Part shown: positions 56,191-63,482 of the stretch, in pieces | How the letters are laid out: each line of letters begins with the position of its first letter | Position numbering within the stretch: position 1 is the first letter of the stretch | Source: Pseudomonas fulva NBRC 16637 = DSM 17717 | GTDB taxonomy: Bacteria; Pseudomonadota; Gammaproteobacteria; Pseudomonadales; Pseudomonadaceae | Assembly: GCF_000730565.1 (NCBI RefSeq) | Contig: NZ_BBIQ01000003.1 | Location: 186,001 to 250,000 of the forward strand | DNA length: 64,000 bases | Direction of reading: 5' to 3' | Notes under the pieces: generated by a model | Seen by the model: only the letters and a program-made list of their open reading frames with translations | Databases searched by the model: none | Told to the model about the DNA's origin: nothing | Position numbers and translations under genes: made by a program

Positions 56191-57116
56191 CAGACGGTCT
56201 CTTTCTGGTACGGGTGGGTGGCTTGCCAGTGGCGGGCAATGTCGACACGGCGGGCGAACCATACCTGCTCGTGGCTTTTGGCGTAGTCGACGAAACGCTT
56301 GAGCGCTGCCAGGCGTGCCGGCCGGCCGACCAGGCGGCAGTGCAGGCCGATGGAGAGCATCTTCGGCGCCTCGGCGCCTTCGGCGTACAGTACGTCGAAG
56401 GCGTCCTTGAGGTACTGGTAGAACTGCTCGCCACAGTTGAAGCCCTGGACCTGGGTGAAGCGCATGTCATTGGTGTCCAGGGTGTAAGGGATGACCAGGT
56501 GCGGCTTGCCGGTGGGATTGTTCGGCTCCCAGTAGGGCAAGTCGTCGTCATAGGTGTCGCTGTCGTAGAGAAAGCCGCCTTCTTCCATGACTAGCCGACG
56601 GGTGTTGGGGCCGGTGCGGCCGGTGTACCAGCCCAGCGGGCGTTCGCCAGTGATTTCGGTCAGGATGCGGATGGCTTCGAGCATGTGCTCGCGCTCCTGG
56701 GCCTCGTCCATGTACTGGTAGTCGATCCAGCGGTAGCCGTGGCTGCAGATTTCATGACCAGCCTGGACCATGGCGCGGATGACGTCGGGGTGGCGCTGGG
56801 CGGCCATGGCCACGGCGAAGATGGTCAAGGGGATCCCGCTGTCCTTGAACAGCTTGAGCAGGCGCCATACGCCTGCGCGGCTACCGTATTCATAGAGCGA
56901 CTCCATGCTCTGGTTGCGCACGCCCTGCAACGGCTGGGCCGCGACCATCTCGGAGAGGAAGGCTTCGGATTCCTTGTCACCATGCAGGATGTTGCGCTCG
57001 CCGCCTTCTTCGTAGTTGAGCACGAACGACAGCGCAATGCGGGCGTTGCCTGGCCAGTGCGGGTGAGGAGGGTTATTGCCGTAACCGATCATGTCGCGAG
57101 GGTAGTCAGCGCTCAC
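56190..57116 (-). CDS. puuE: Allantoinase PuuE (polysaccharide-deacetylase-like)
   Basis: A 308-residue metal-independent allantoinase of the NodB/deacetylase fold, producing allantoate. Its family features are DMIGYGNNPPHPHWPGNARI, LNYEEGGERNILHGDKESEA and GHEICSHGYRWIDYQYMDEA. The GTG start at 57116 gives VSADYPRDMIGYG. It opens the - strand puuE-uraD-allA-puuD operon. A TTGTATACAA palindrome lies 73 bp upstream. Confidence 0.95.
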   Translation of the reverse strand: MSADYPRDMIGYGNNPPHPHWPGNARIALSFVLNYEEGGERNILHGDKESEAFLSEMVAAQPLQGVRNQSMESLYEYGSRAGVWRLLKLFKDSGIPLTIFAVAMAAQRHPDVIRAMVQAGHEICSHGYRWIDYQYMDEAQEREHMLEAIRILTEITGERPLGWYTGRTGPNTRRLVMEEGGFLYDSDTYDDDLPYWEPNNPTGKPHLVIPYTLDTNDMRFTQVQGFNCGEQFYQYLKDAFDVLYAEGAEAPKMLSIGLHCRLVGRPARLAALKRFVDYAKSHEQVWFARRVDIARHWQATHPYQKETV

Positions 57117-57189
57117 TGCAGTCTTCCTTCTTGTACGTGTGGGCAGGGTGGCGGGCCGCGTCGCTGTGTCGCACCACCGGATGCAATGA

Positions 57190-57199
57190 TTGTATACAA
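57190..57199. promoter_or_regulatory. TTGTATACAA palindrome upstream of puuE
   Basis: A perfect 10-bp palindrome 73 bp upstream of the puuE start. Confidence 0.7.
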
Positions 57200-57273
57200 C
57201 TTATGAATTCTTTTGTAAGTCCGAATTTCCGCATTTATGACCAGGTGTCGCGTCTGGATACCTTGCAAGAAAC

Positions 57274-57289
57274 CTGCCCACTTGGTCAG
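57274..57289. promoter_or_regulatory. RutR-like box between puuE and hiuH
   Basis: CTGCCCACTTGGTCAG matches the RutR consensus TTGACCA-NN-TGGTCAA at 11 of 14 defined positions. It lies between the two TGTATACA/TGTACA sites of the same region. Confidence 0.45.
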
Positions 57290-57373
57290 CTAAGCAAGGC
57301 GAAGACGCAGTGTCCCGCTTAATTCACGCTGGTGCCATGGCCCACAAGGGCATCGGCTTGGAAAGCAAAAAAA

Positions 57374-57383
57374 TTGTGTACAA
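57374..57383. promoter_or_regulatory. TTGTGTACAA site upstream of hiuH
   Basis: A near-palindrome (TTGTGTACAA) with a single central change from the TTGTATACAA form, 105 bp upstream of the hiuH start. An identical copy lies at 60305 between azgA and gntR. Confidence 0.6.
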
Positions 57384-57488
57384 TTTACGTTGCGAATGTC
57401 TTAATTGCGTTCATCCAAGGCGCACGCTGCCCCGATTCGGGTCACTGCCGTGCGTACTTGCCCCTGGCAAACACGAGGCGACAAGCAG

Positions 57489-57842
57489 ATGGGACGTTTG
57501 ACCACTCACGTACTGGACGCAGCCCATGGCTGCCCAGGCAGCGCAATCAACGTGGAGTTGTACCGTGTCGAAGGCAGCCAGCTGACGCTGGTCACCACGG
57601 CGCTCACTAACAGCGATGGCCGCGTCGATTCGCCATTGTTGCAAGGCGATGACTACCGTTCCGGTGTTTACCAGCTGCAGTTCAGTGCCGGTGACTACTA
57701 CCGCGGGCGTGGCGTGGCGCTGCCTGAACAGCCGTTCCTGGATGTGGTGGTATTGCGCTTTGGCATCGATGCGCAGCAGGAGCACTACCATGTGCCGCTG
57801 CTGATCTCGCCTTACAGTTATTCGACCTATCGTGGAAGCTAG
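57489..57842 (+). CDS. hiuH: 5-hydroxyisourate hydrolase HiuH (transthyretin-like)
   Basis: A 117-residue cytoplasmic transthyretin-like enzyme that hydrolyses 5-hydroxyisourate from PuuD. The N-terminal LTTHVLDAAHGCPG and the C-terminal tetrapeptide YRGS are family hallmarks, with the HYHVPLLISPYSYSTYRGS end. No signal peptide. The ATG at 57489 gives MGRLTTHVLDA. A strong terminator follows at 57874-57902. Its small size matches the family. Confidence 0.95.
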   Translation: MGRLTTHVLDAAHGCPGSAINVELYRVEGSQLTLVTTALTNSDGRVDSPLLQGDDYRSGVYQLQFSAGDYYRGRGVALPEQPFLDVVVLRFGIDAQQEHYHVPLLISPYSYSTYRGS

Positions 57843-57873
57843 TTGGTCGCTAGAAGAATCTTCGTAGGTCCTT

Positions 57874-57902
57874 GCCCGCTCTCACACTGGCGGGCTTTTT
57901 TT
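57874..57902 (+). terminator. Rho-independent terminator of hiuH
   Basis: GCCCGC (57874-57879) and GCGGGC (57890-57895) form a 6-bp stem with a 10-base loop, followed by seven Ts (57896-57902). It is the clearest intrinsic terminator in the window. Confidence 0.85.
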
Positions 57903-58041
57903 CGCCTAGACCTTGGTGTTTTCCAGACGGATGTCCTGTTGGGTATGCGCCAGCGACTTGCCGGTCTTGAGCAAGGCCTGATCTTCCACGCCTGAGACCA
58001 ACGCACCCAGCAGGTTGAAGCCCATACCGACTATGCGCTGG

Positions 58042-58062
58042 GCTCCTTGCTCCTTGCTCCTT
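58042..58062 (-). repeat. Three-copy heptanucleotide repeat inside the RHS-core gene
   Basis: GCTCCTT is repeated exactly three times in tandem (58042-58048, 58049-58055, 58056-58062). Because 7 is not a multiple of 3, each gain or loss shifts the reading frame. It lies at the point where the frame of the RHS-core gene breaks. Confidence 0.95.
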
Positions 58063-58760
58063 GATCCATTCCATGCTGGCCGCTAAATGCGCAGAGGTGT
58101 TGGAAATGCTCCCGCGTTGGGTGCGCTGGGCGATGACGATATAGGCCTGCGCGTGCTCGCTGCTCAGGGAAGTATCACCATGGCTGGCCAGGCGGCTGTT
58201 CACGGCGTGCAGCTTTTTTGTGAAAGGGGTAACGGTCGGGAGCCTCGTCGTGTACTCATTGATCAAGGCCCTGCCTCCACTAAAGCTGTGTTCGGGCTGT
58301 GGGTTTGCAAAGAGCGACTTTCGGGTGAGATCCCAGCTTTCGCCCGCGACCTTCTTGCTCGAAATTAACGACTCCTTGATTCTGCTGGACAGACCAGCCG
58401 CTCGACCTGACGGATCGGCCAGATTTACCGGATCACCCAGGCAGTAGGTGTATGCATTGAGCCCACCTTGAGCAAATGGGCTCAGGTGATCGGGGCTATG
58501 CAACCTCATCAGTGTCGGGCTGAAGACCCTGTGGCCGTTGCCGAGTGGGTACAGGCCGAAGATCGGATCACTGAACTCGCCGTTGAAGCCCAGTGGACTC
58601 GTGGATGTTGGGCTACTGCCATACGGGGTATAGGTCAGGGCGGCGAATATGGATGTGTGCATCGGCATACCTGCGCTAAGGACGTCCAGTTGTATCAAGC
58701 GGCCATGCGGCTTGCACCTGGCAAAAATCCCAGGTTGGTCGGCTTGCAGGCGGTTATGAC

Positions 58761-58782
58761 AAAAGGGCGCCTGAACGCCCTT
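58761..58782 (-). terminator. Intrinsic terminator of azgA
   Basis: On the - strand AAGGGCG and CGCCCTT pair (58776-58782 with 58763-58769) around a 6-base loop, followed by TTTT made by A58761-A58764. It begins 16 bases after the azgA stop. Confidence 0.75.
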
Positions 58783-58798
58783 GGTCGCGGAGAAAGAT

Positions 58799-60148
58799 TC
58801 AGAGGAAGACGAACTTGGCAATGAAGATCGCGCACAGTACCCACAAGCTGGCGGAGATCTCCTTGTACTTACCCGTACCGGCCTTCAATGCCACGTAGCT
58901 GATGAAACCCAGCGCAATGCCATCGGCCACCGAGAACGTCAGTGGCATCATGATTACGGTGACGATCGCCGGAATGCTGTCGGTCGCCTCGTCCCAATTG
59001 ATGTGCGCCATGCTGCCCATCATCAGCATCGCGACATAGATCAAGGCACCTGCGGTGGCATAGGCCGGGATCATGCCGGCCAGCGGTGCGAAGAACATGG
59101 CGGCGATGAACAGCACGCCCACTACCACCGCCGTCAGGCCGGTGCGACCCCCGGCGGCCACCCCCGCTGCGCTTTCCACATAGCTGGTGACCGGCGGCAC
59201 GCCGACCACGGCGCCAAACACGCTCGACGCACTGTCGGCCTTGAGGGCCCTGGACAGGTTCTCGATACGGCCGTCGGGGGCCACCAGGTTCGCCCGCTGT
59301 GCCACGCCCATCAGCGTGCCGGCGGTGTCGAACATGTGCACGAACAGAAACGCCAGGACTACGCTGATCATGCTGACGTTGAACACGCCCGCCACGTCCA
59401 TGGCCATCCAGGTCGGTGCCAGGCTGGGCGGCATCGACACCACGCCACCGAAGTTCACCAGCCCTAGGCCCCAGCCCGCCAGCGTCACGCCGATGATGCT
59501 GATCAGGATCGCCCCGAATACCCGCTTGTAGCTGAGGATGGCGATCAGCAGGAAGCACACCGCCGCCAACAGCGGGCCTGGTTCATGCAGCGAACCGAGC
59601 TTGATCAGGGTGGCGGGGCTGTCGACGATGATGCCTGCTGTCTTCAGGCCGATCAGGCCGAGGAACAGGCCCACACCGGCGCCCATGGCATGGCGCAGGC
59701 TGACGGGGATGCTGTTGAGCAGCCACTCGCGCACCTTGGACAGCGTCAGGAACATGAACAGCACGCCGGAGATGAAGACCGCGCCCAGCGCCGTTTCCCA
59801 GTTGTAGCCCATGGTGCCGACCACGGTGTAGGTGAAGAACGCATTGAGGCCCATGCCGGGGGCCAGGCCCACCGGCCAGTTGGCATACAACCCCATGAGC
59901 AGACAGCCGAGGGCGGCGGCGATGCAGGTAGCCACGAAGGCGGCGCCATGATCGATGCCGGCATCGGCCATGATGTTGGGGTTGACGAAAATGATGTAGG
60001 CCATGGTGATGAAGGTGGTCACCCCGGCGATCAGCTCGGTCTTGACGGTACTGCCGTGTTGCCTGAGTTTGAAAATGCGCTCCAGCCAACCCGTGGCGGG
60101 CGGTGAGGCGATGTCCAGCGTAGGGACTTCGGTTTTGCGGCTTTCCAC
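58799..60148 (-). CDS. AzgA-type NCS2 adenine/guanine/hypoxanthine permease
   Basis: A 449-residue NCS2 transporter of the AzgA/GhxP-PbuG branch, with about 13 membrane segments. Typical segments are TFITMAYIIFVNPNIMADAG, GLAPGMGLNAFFTYTVV, FLFVHMFDTAGTLMGVAQRA and GVPPVTSYVESAAGVAAGG. It probably imports guanine or hypoxanthine for GuaD and Xdh. The ATG at 60148 is used. It is divergent from gntR across a 299-bp region with three operator-like sites. Confidence 0.93.
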   Translation of the reverse strand: MESRKTEVPTLDIASPPATGWLERIFKLRQHGSTVKTELIAGVTTFITMAYIIFVNPNIMADAGIDHGAAFVATCIAAALGCLLMGLYANWPVGLAPGMGLNAFFTYTVVGTMGYNWETALGAVFISGVLFMFLTLSKVREWLLNSIPVSLRHAMGAGVGLFLGLIGLKTAGIIVDSPATLIKLGSLHEPGPLLAAVCFLLIAILSYKRVFGAILISIIGVTLAGWGLGLVNFGGVVSMPPSLAPTWMAMDVAGVFNVSMISVVLAFLFVHMFDTAGTLMGVAQRANLVAPDGRIENLSRALKADSASSVFGAVVGVPPVTSYVESAAGVAAGGRTGLTAVVVGVLFIAAMFFAPLAGMIPAYATAGALIYVAMLMMGSMAHINWDEATDSIPAIVTVIMMPLTFSVADGIALGFISYVALKAGTGKYKEISASLWVLCAIFIAKFVFL

Positions 60149-60264
60149 AGCGAGTACTCCTCAAGTCTTTCTTGTTGTTATGGAGCCCGTGGTCCTGAGC
60201 AATGCACTTGGCGGCTCCGCGAGGGCGGCAACTGTCCAGCGGCTTGCAATGTCGCTGGATATTG

Positions 60265-60280
60265 TTGACCGTAAGGTCAG
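60265..60280. promoter_or_regulatory. RutR-like box upstream of azgA
   Basis: TTGACCGTAAGGTCAG matches TTGACCA-NN-TGGTCAA at 11 of 14 defined positions, and its inner TGACC-GTAA-GGTCA is a perfect inverted repeat. It lies 117 bp upstream of the azgA start. Confidence 0.55.
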
Positions 60281-60304
60281 GAAGTTGCCTAAGCGATTAT
60301 GCTT

Positions 60305-60314
60305 TTGTGTACAA
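60305..60314. promoter_or_regulatory. TTGTGTACAA site upstream of azgA
   Basis: Identical to the site before hiuH at 57374. It is 156 bp upstream of azgA and 133 bp upstream of gntR. Confidence 0.6.
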
Positions 60315-60403
60315 AGAAAGCAAATACTGTTTTATGTTTTGTATGCCGGGTGTGGTGAACAATCGCTATATGCGTTAAAGCGCGCCTGCAGAAACGGCTC
60401 AGC

Positions 60404-60413
60404 CTGTGTACAA
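60404..60413. promoter_or_regulatory. CTGTGTACAA site upstream of gntR
   Basis: Nine of ten bases match the TTGTGTACAA form. It lies 34 bp upstream of the gntR start, where it could serve autoregulation. Confidence 0.5.
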
Positions 60414-60447
60414 TGACGCCATACTTTCCTTCGTGCCTCGAGAGCCC

Positions 60448-61203
60448 ATGAACGAACAGCTGCAACCCCTGAAAAAACCCGCGCGTACCGGCAAGGCCGG
60501 CCGCAGTGGTACCCAGGACGACATTGTCTATGCGCACATCTTCGAGGCCATCCTGGAGCAACGTCTGGCGCCGGGCACCAAGCTCAGCGAAGAGGCGCTG
60601 GGCGAGATTTTCGGCGTCAGCCGCACCATCATTCGTCGGGCCCTGTCACGGCTGGCTCATGAGAGCGTGGTGCTGCTGCGGCCCAACCGAGGTGCCGTGG
60701 TCGCCAGCCCAACCGTGGAGGAGGCGCGCCAGGTGTTCTTCTCGCGGCGCATGGTCGAGCGCGCCATCACCGAGCTTGCCGTGGAGCACGCCACGGCCGA
60801 GCAGTTGGCCGAGCTTAGGCAGATGGTCCGCGAAGAGCGCGACAGCTTTTCTCGAGGGGATCGCGGTGCCGGTATCCGGTTGTCCGGCGAGTTTCACCTC
60901 AAGCTCGCCGAAGCGGCCGGTAATGCGCCACTGGTCAGCTTCCAGCGCAGCCTGGTATCGCAGACGTCGCTGATCATCGCCCAGTACGAAAGCGGCAACC
61001 GTTCCCATTGCTCGTACGACGAACACCTGCAACTGATCGATGCTATCGAAGCGCGTGACGCCGCCCAGGCCGTCAGCCTGATGATGCATCACATGGACCA
61101 CATCGACAGCAAGCTGAACCTGGACGAGGAGAGTGCCTCGGACGATCTGCACGCAGTGTTCTCCCATCTGCTGAAAAAGCCCAAGGTCGCGGTCAAGAAC
61201 TGA
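60448..61203 (+). CDS. GntR-family transcriptional regulator (FCD type)
   Basis: A 251-residue regulator of the FadR/FCD group. The winged helix-turn-helix is around residues 45-80 (KLSEEALGEIFGVSRTIIRRALSRLA). The C-terminal FCD ligand domain is helical and His-rich (SGEFHLKLAEAAGNAPL, YDEHLQLIDAIEARDA, MMHHMDHI), which is the metal-binding form of that domain. The ATG at 60448 is chosen over an in-frame GTG at 60406 that would overlap its probable operator. It is divergent from azgA, and is a likely local repressor of the purine island. Confidence 0.88.
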   Translation: MNEQLQPLKKPARTGKAGRSGTQDDIVYAHIFEAILEQRLAPGTKLSEEALGEIFGVSRTIIRRALSRLAHESVVLLRPNRGAVVASPTVEEARQVFFSRRMVERAITELAVEHATAEQLAELRQMVREERDSFSRGDRGAGIRLSGEFHLKLAEAAGNAPLVSFQRSLVSQTSLIIAQYESGNRSHCSYDEHLQLIDAIEARDAAQAVSLMMHHMDHIDSKLNLDEESASDDLHAVFSHLLKKPKVAVKN

Positions 61204-61235
61204 CCGCTCGCCTGGGCTCGCATCAAGCGCGAACC

Positions 61236-62546
61236 TTATCCTTCGCGCTGATGCACGCAACGGCCGGCCGCATAGGTTTCACGAACCGTGCGGTCGTCGC
61301 CCAGGGTGGTCAACACGAACAACGTCTCCTCGATGCTTCTGGACTGCTGCAGGCGATAGTCCAGCAAAGGCGTTGCCTTGTAGTCCAGCACCACGAAGTC
61401 CGCGTCATTGCCCGGGCGCAGGCTGCCAATCCGGTCATCCAGGCGCAGCGCACGCGCACCGCCCAGGGTCGCCAGGTAGAGCGACTTGTAGGGGTGCAGG
61501 CGTGCACCTTGCAGTTGCATCACCTTGTACGCCTCATTGAGCGTGTTGAGCAGCGAGAAGCTGGTGCCGGCGCCTACGTCGGTGCCCAGGCCGACATTGA
61601 CCTTGAAACGCTCCGCCTGGGGCAGGTTGAACAGCCCGCTGCCCAGGAACAGGTTGGAGGTGGGGCAGAACGCGATCGCCGAGCCCGTTTCTGCCAAGCG
61701 CTGGCATTCTTCGTCGCACAGGTGCACGCCATGGGCGAATACCGAGCGCTCGCCCAGCAGTTCGAAGTGGTCGTACACATCCAGGTAGCCTTTCTGTTCG
61801 GGGAACAGCGACTTGACCCAGTCGATTTCCTGAAGGTTCTCCGACAGGTGCGTGTGCAGGTAGACGCCTGGGTGTTCCTTGAGCAGTTGGCCGGCCCGTG
61901 CCAACTGCTCAGGCGTGCTAGTCGGTGCGAAACGCGGGGTGACGGCATAATGCAGACGACCCTTGCCATGCCAGCGCTCGATCAGCGCCTTGCTCTGAGC
62001 GTAACCGGACTCGGCGGTGTCGGTCAGGTAATCGGGGGCATTGCGGTCCATCATCACCTTGCCGGCGATCAGGCGCAGGTCCAGGCGCTCGGCTTCCTCG
62101 AACAAGGCATTGACCGATTCGGGGTGCACACTGCCGAACACCAGTGCGGTAGTGGTGCCGTTACGCAGCAGCTCCTTGAGAAAGATGTGCGCCACCTGGT
62201 CAGCATGGTCCTTATCGGCGAATTGCTTCTCGCAAGGGAAGGTGTAGGTGTTCAACCAGTCCAGCAACTGCTCACCGTAGGAACCGATCATGCCGGTCTG
62301 CGGGAAGTGGATGTGGGTGTCGATGAAACCTGGGGTGATCAATGCGTCCTGGTAGTGCTCTACCGGTATGTCGGCGTCCAGGGTCGGCAACAGGTCACTG
62401 GCATGGCCCACGGCCTGGATGCGTCCGCCGTCGATCACCAGCAGGCCGTCTTCGAAATACTCATGGGAAGCGTCCAGGCCGACCTCGGCCGGGTCGGCGA
62501 TGCTGTGCAGGATGGCGGCTCGGTAGGCTTTGCGGGTAACGGTCAT
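61236..62546 (-). CDS. guaD: Guanine deaminase GuaD
   Basis: GuaD (436 aa) is a zinc amidohydrolase that converts guanine to xanthine and ammonia. The metal and substrate residues lie in GFIDTHIHFPQTGMIGSYGE, YLHTHLSENLQEID, VFAHGVHLCDEECQ and GLGTDVGAGTSFSLL. It is transcribed with xdhC and xdhB on the - strand, linking guanine deamination to xanthine oxidation. The stop is 32 bp from the gntR end on the opposite strand. Confidence 0.95.
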   Translation of the reverse strand: MTVTRKAYRAAILHSIADPAEVGLDASHEYFEDGLLVIDGGRIQAVGHASDLLPTLDADIPVEHYQDALITPGFIDTHIHFPQTGMIGSYGEQLLDWLNTYTFPCEKQFADKDHADQVAHIFLKELLRNGTTTALVFGSVHPESVNALFEEAERLDLRLIAGKVMMDRNAPDYLTDTAESGYAQSKALIERWHGKGRLHYAVTPRFAPTSTPEQLARAGQLLKEHPGVYLHTHLSENLQEIDWVKSLFPEQKGYLDVYDHFELLGERSVFAHGVHLCDEECQRLAETGSAIAFCPTSNLFLGSGLFNLPQAERFKVNVGLGTDVGAGTSFSLLNTLNEAYKVMQLQGARLHPYKSLYLATLGGARALRLDDRIGSLRPGNDADFVVLDYKATPLLDYRLQQSRSIEETLFVLTTLGDDRTVRETYAAGRCVHQREG

Positions 62547-62556
62547 ATCTCACTCG

Positions 62557-63402
62557 TCAAATGGCTTGGCTGCGCCGTGAAGGCGGCAGCAACTGGGCAA
62601 TGGGGCCGGCGTTGGCGGCAGCATCGTGCTGGCCGAAGCGGGCGTTGTAGGTGGCGATGATTTCGCCGGCGATGGACACGGCGATTTCGATGGGCAGCTT
62701 GCCCTTGACCTCGGTCAGGCCCATCGGGCACCGCATGCGGGCCACCACGGCGGCATCGAACCCGCGCTCGCGCAGGCGATGCTCGAACTTGACCCGCTTG
62801 GTCTTCGAGCCGATCAGGCCGAACCAGGTGAAATCGTTGCGCTTGAGGATGGCAGCGGTCAGCTCCAGGTCGAGCTGATGGTTATGGGTCATGACGATGC
62901 AGTAGCAGCCCGGCGGCAGGTCTGCCACTTCGTCGACCGGCTCCTCGCTCACCACGCGCGTCACGCCAGCAGGGATCTGGGCAGGAAATTCCTGCTCGCG
63001 CGAATCGATCCAGCGCACCCGGCAGGGCAGCGCGGCGAGCAAGGGTACCAGAGCCCGGCCTACATGGCCCGCGCCGAATACCGCGATCTGCGCTTGCACG
63101 GCGGCCATGGGTTCGAACAACAGCACCGTCACGCCCCCGCAGCACTGGCCGAGGCTGGCGCCCAGGCTGAAGCGTTCCAGATGGGGGGTGCCGCGTTGCT
63201 CAAGGAGCATCTGCCGGGCGATATGCAGCGCCTTGTATTCCAGATGGCCGCCGCCGATGGTGTCGTATGAACCGCACGCGCTGACCACCATCTTCGAACC
63301 GGCATTGCGCGGGGTGGAGCCGCGCTCCTCGATGATGGTCACCAGTACGCAGGCCTCACCGCGGGCTTGATGTTCGGCCAGGGCGTTGATCCATTGGTGC
63401 AT
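62557..63402 (-). CDS. xdhC: Xanthine dehydrogenase accessory protein XdhC
   Basis: A 281-residue protein that binds molybdenum cofactor and delivers sulfurated cofactor to XdhB. Features include LVTIIEERGSTPRNAGSKM, TIGGGHLEYKA, SLGQCCGGVTVLLFEP and the Rossmann segment IAVFGAGHVGRALVPLLA. The ATG at 63402 is chosen because AGGAGG sits nine bases upstream; a TTG two codons earlier is less well spaced. It follows xdhB after 80 bp and precedes guaD by 10 bp. Confidence 0.94.
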   Translation of the reverse strand: MHQWINALAEHQARGEACVLVTIIEERGSTPRNAGSKMVVSACGSYDTIGGGHLEYKALHIARQMLLEQRGTPHLERFSLGASLGQCCGGVTVLLFEPMAAVQAQIAVFGAGHVGRALVPLLAALPCRVRWIDSREQEFPAQIPAGVTRVVSEEPVDEVADLPPGCYCIVMTHNHQLDLELTAAILKRNDFTWFGLIGSKTKRVKFEHRLRERGFDAAVVARMRCPMGLTEVKGKLPIEIAVSIAGEIIATYNARFGQHDAAANAGPIAQLLPPSRRSQAI

Positions 63403-63482
63403 ATGCAAGATCCTCCTGTGGATGCCAGTTCAGGCCTTCCTGCCGACTTGCCGGCAATGGGGCCCGAACAGGCAACGCACCT

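Larger units (their letters stand above)
57117..57488. other. 372-bp divergent region between puuE and hiuH
   Basis: This region holds a TTGTATACAA site (57190), a TTGTGTACAA site (57374) and a RutR-like box (57274-57289). No gene is seen. It controls puuE-uraD-allA-puuD to the left and hiuH to the right. Confidence 0.7.
57850..58668 (-). pseudogene. Orphan RHS-core protein gene with frameshifted 3' end at a 7-bp repeat
   Basis: The reading frame encodes an RHS repeat-associated core segment, for example LGFNGEFSDPIFGLYPLGNG, HRVFSPTLMRLHSPD and NAYTYCLGDPVNLADPSG, the pattern of short orphan RHS-core proteins in pseudomonads. About 125 further residues follow. At 58042-58062 the heptamer GCTCCTT occurs three times (AAGGAGC on the coding strand). 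Removing one copy joins WIKEQGA directly to QRIVGMGFNLLGALVSGVED in a frame that runs to a stop at 57906. That predicts a 251-residue protein. As it stands the frame continues to 57850 through unlike, Arg/Gly-rich sequence. The start is uncertain: ATG at 58668 or 58662, or a non-ATG start upstream. Confidence 0.7.
60149..60447. other. Divergent azgA/gntR regulatory region
   Basis: Non-coding. It holds a RutR-like box (60265-60280), a TTGTGTACAA site (60305-60314) and a CTGTGTACAA site (60404-60413) next to gntR. Two regulators of one island may thus act on the same promoters. Confidence 0.6.

Noticed and set aside
61251..62660. 469-residue open frame antisense to guaD
   Set aside because: Shadow of guaD. 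guaD carries unmistakable amidohydrolase motifs on the other strand.
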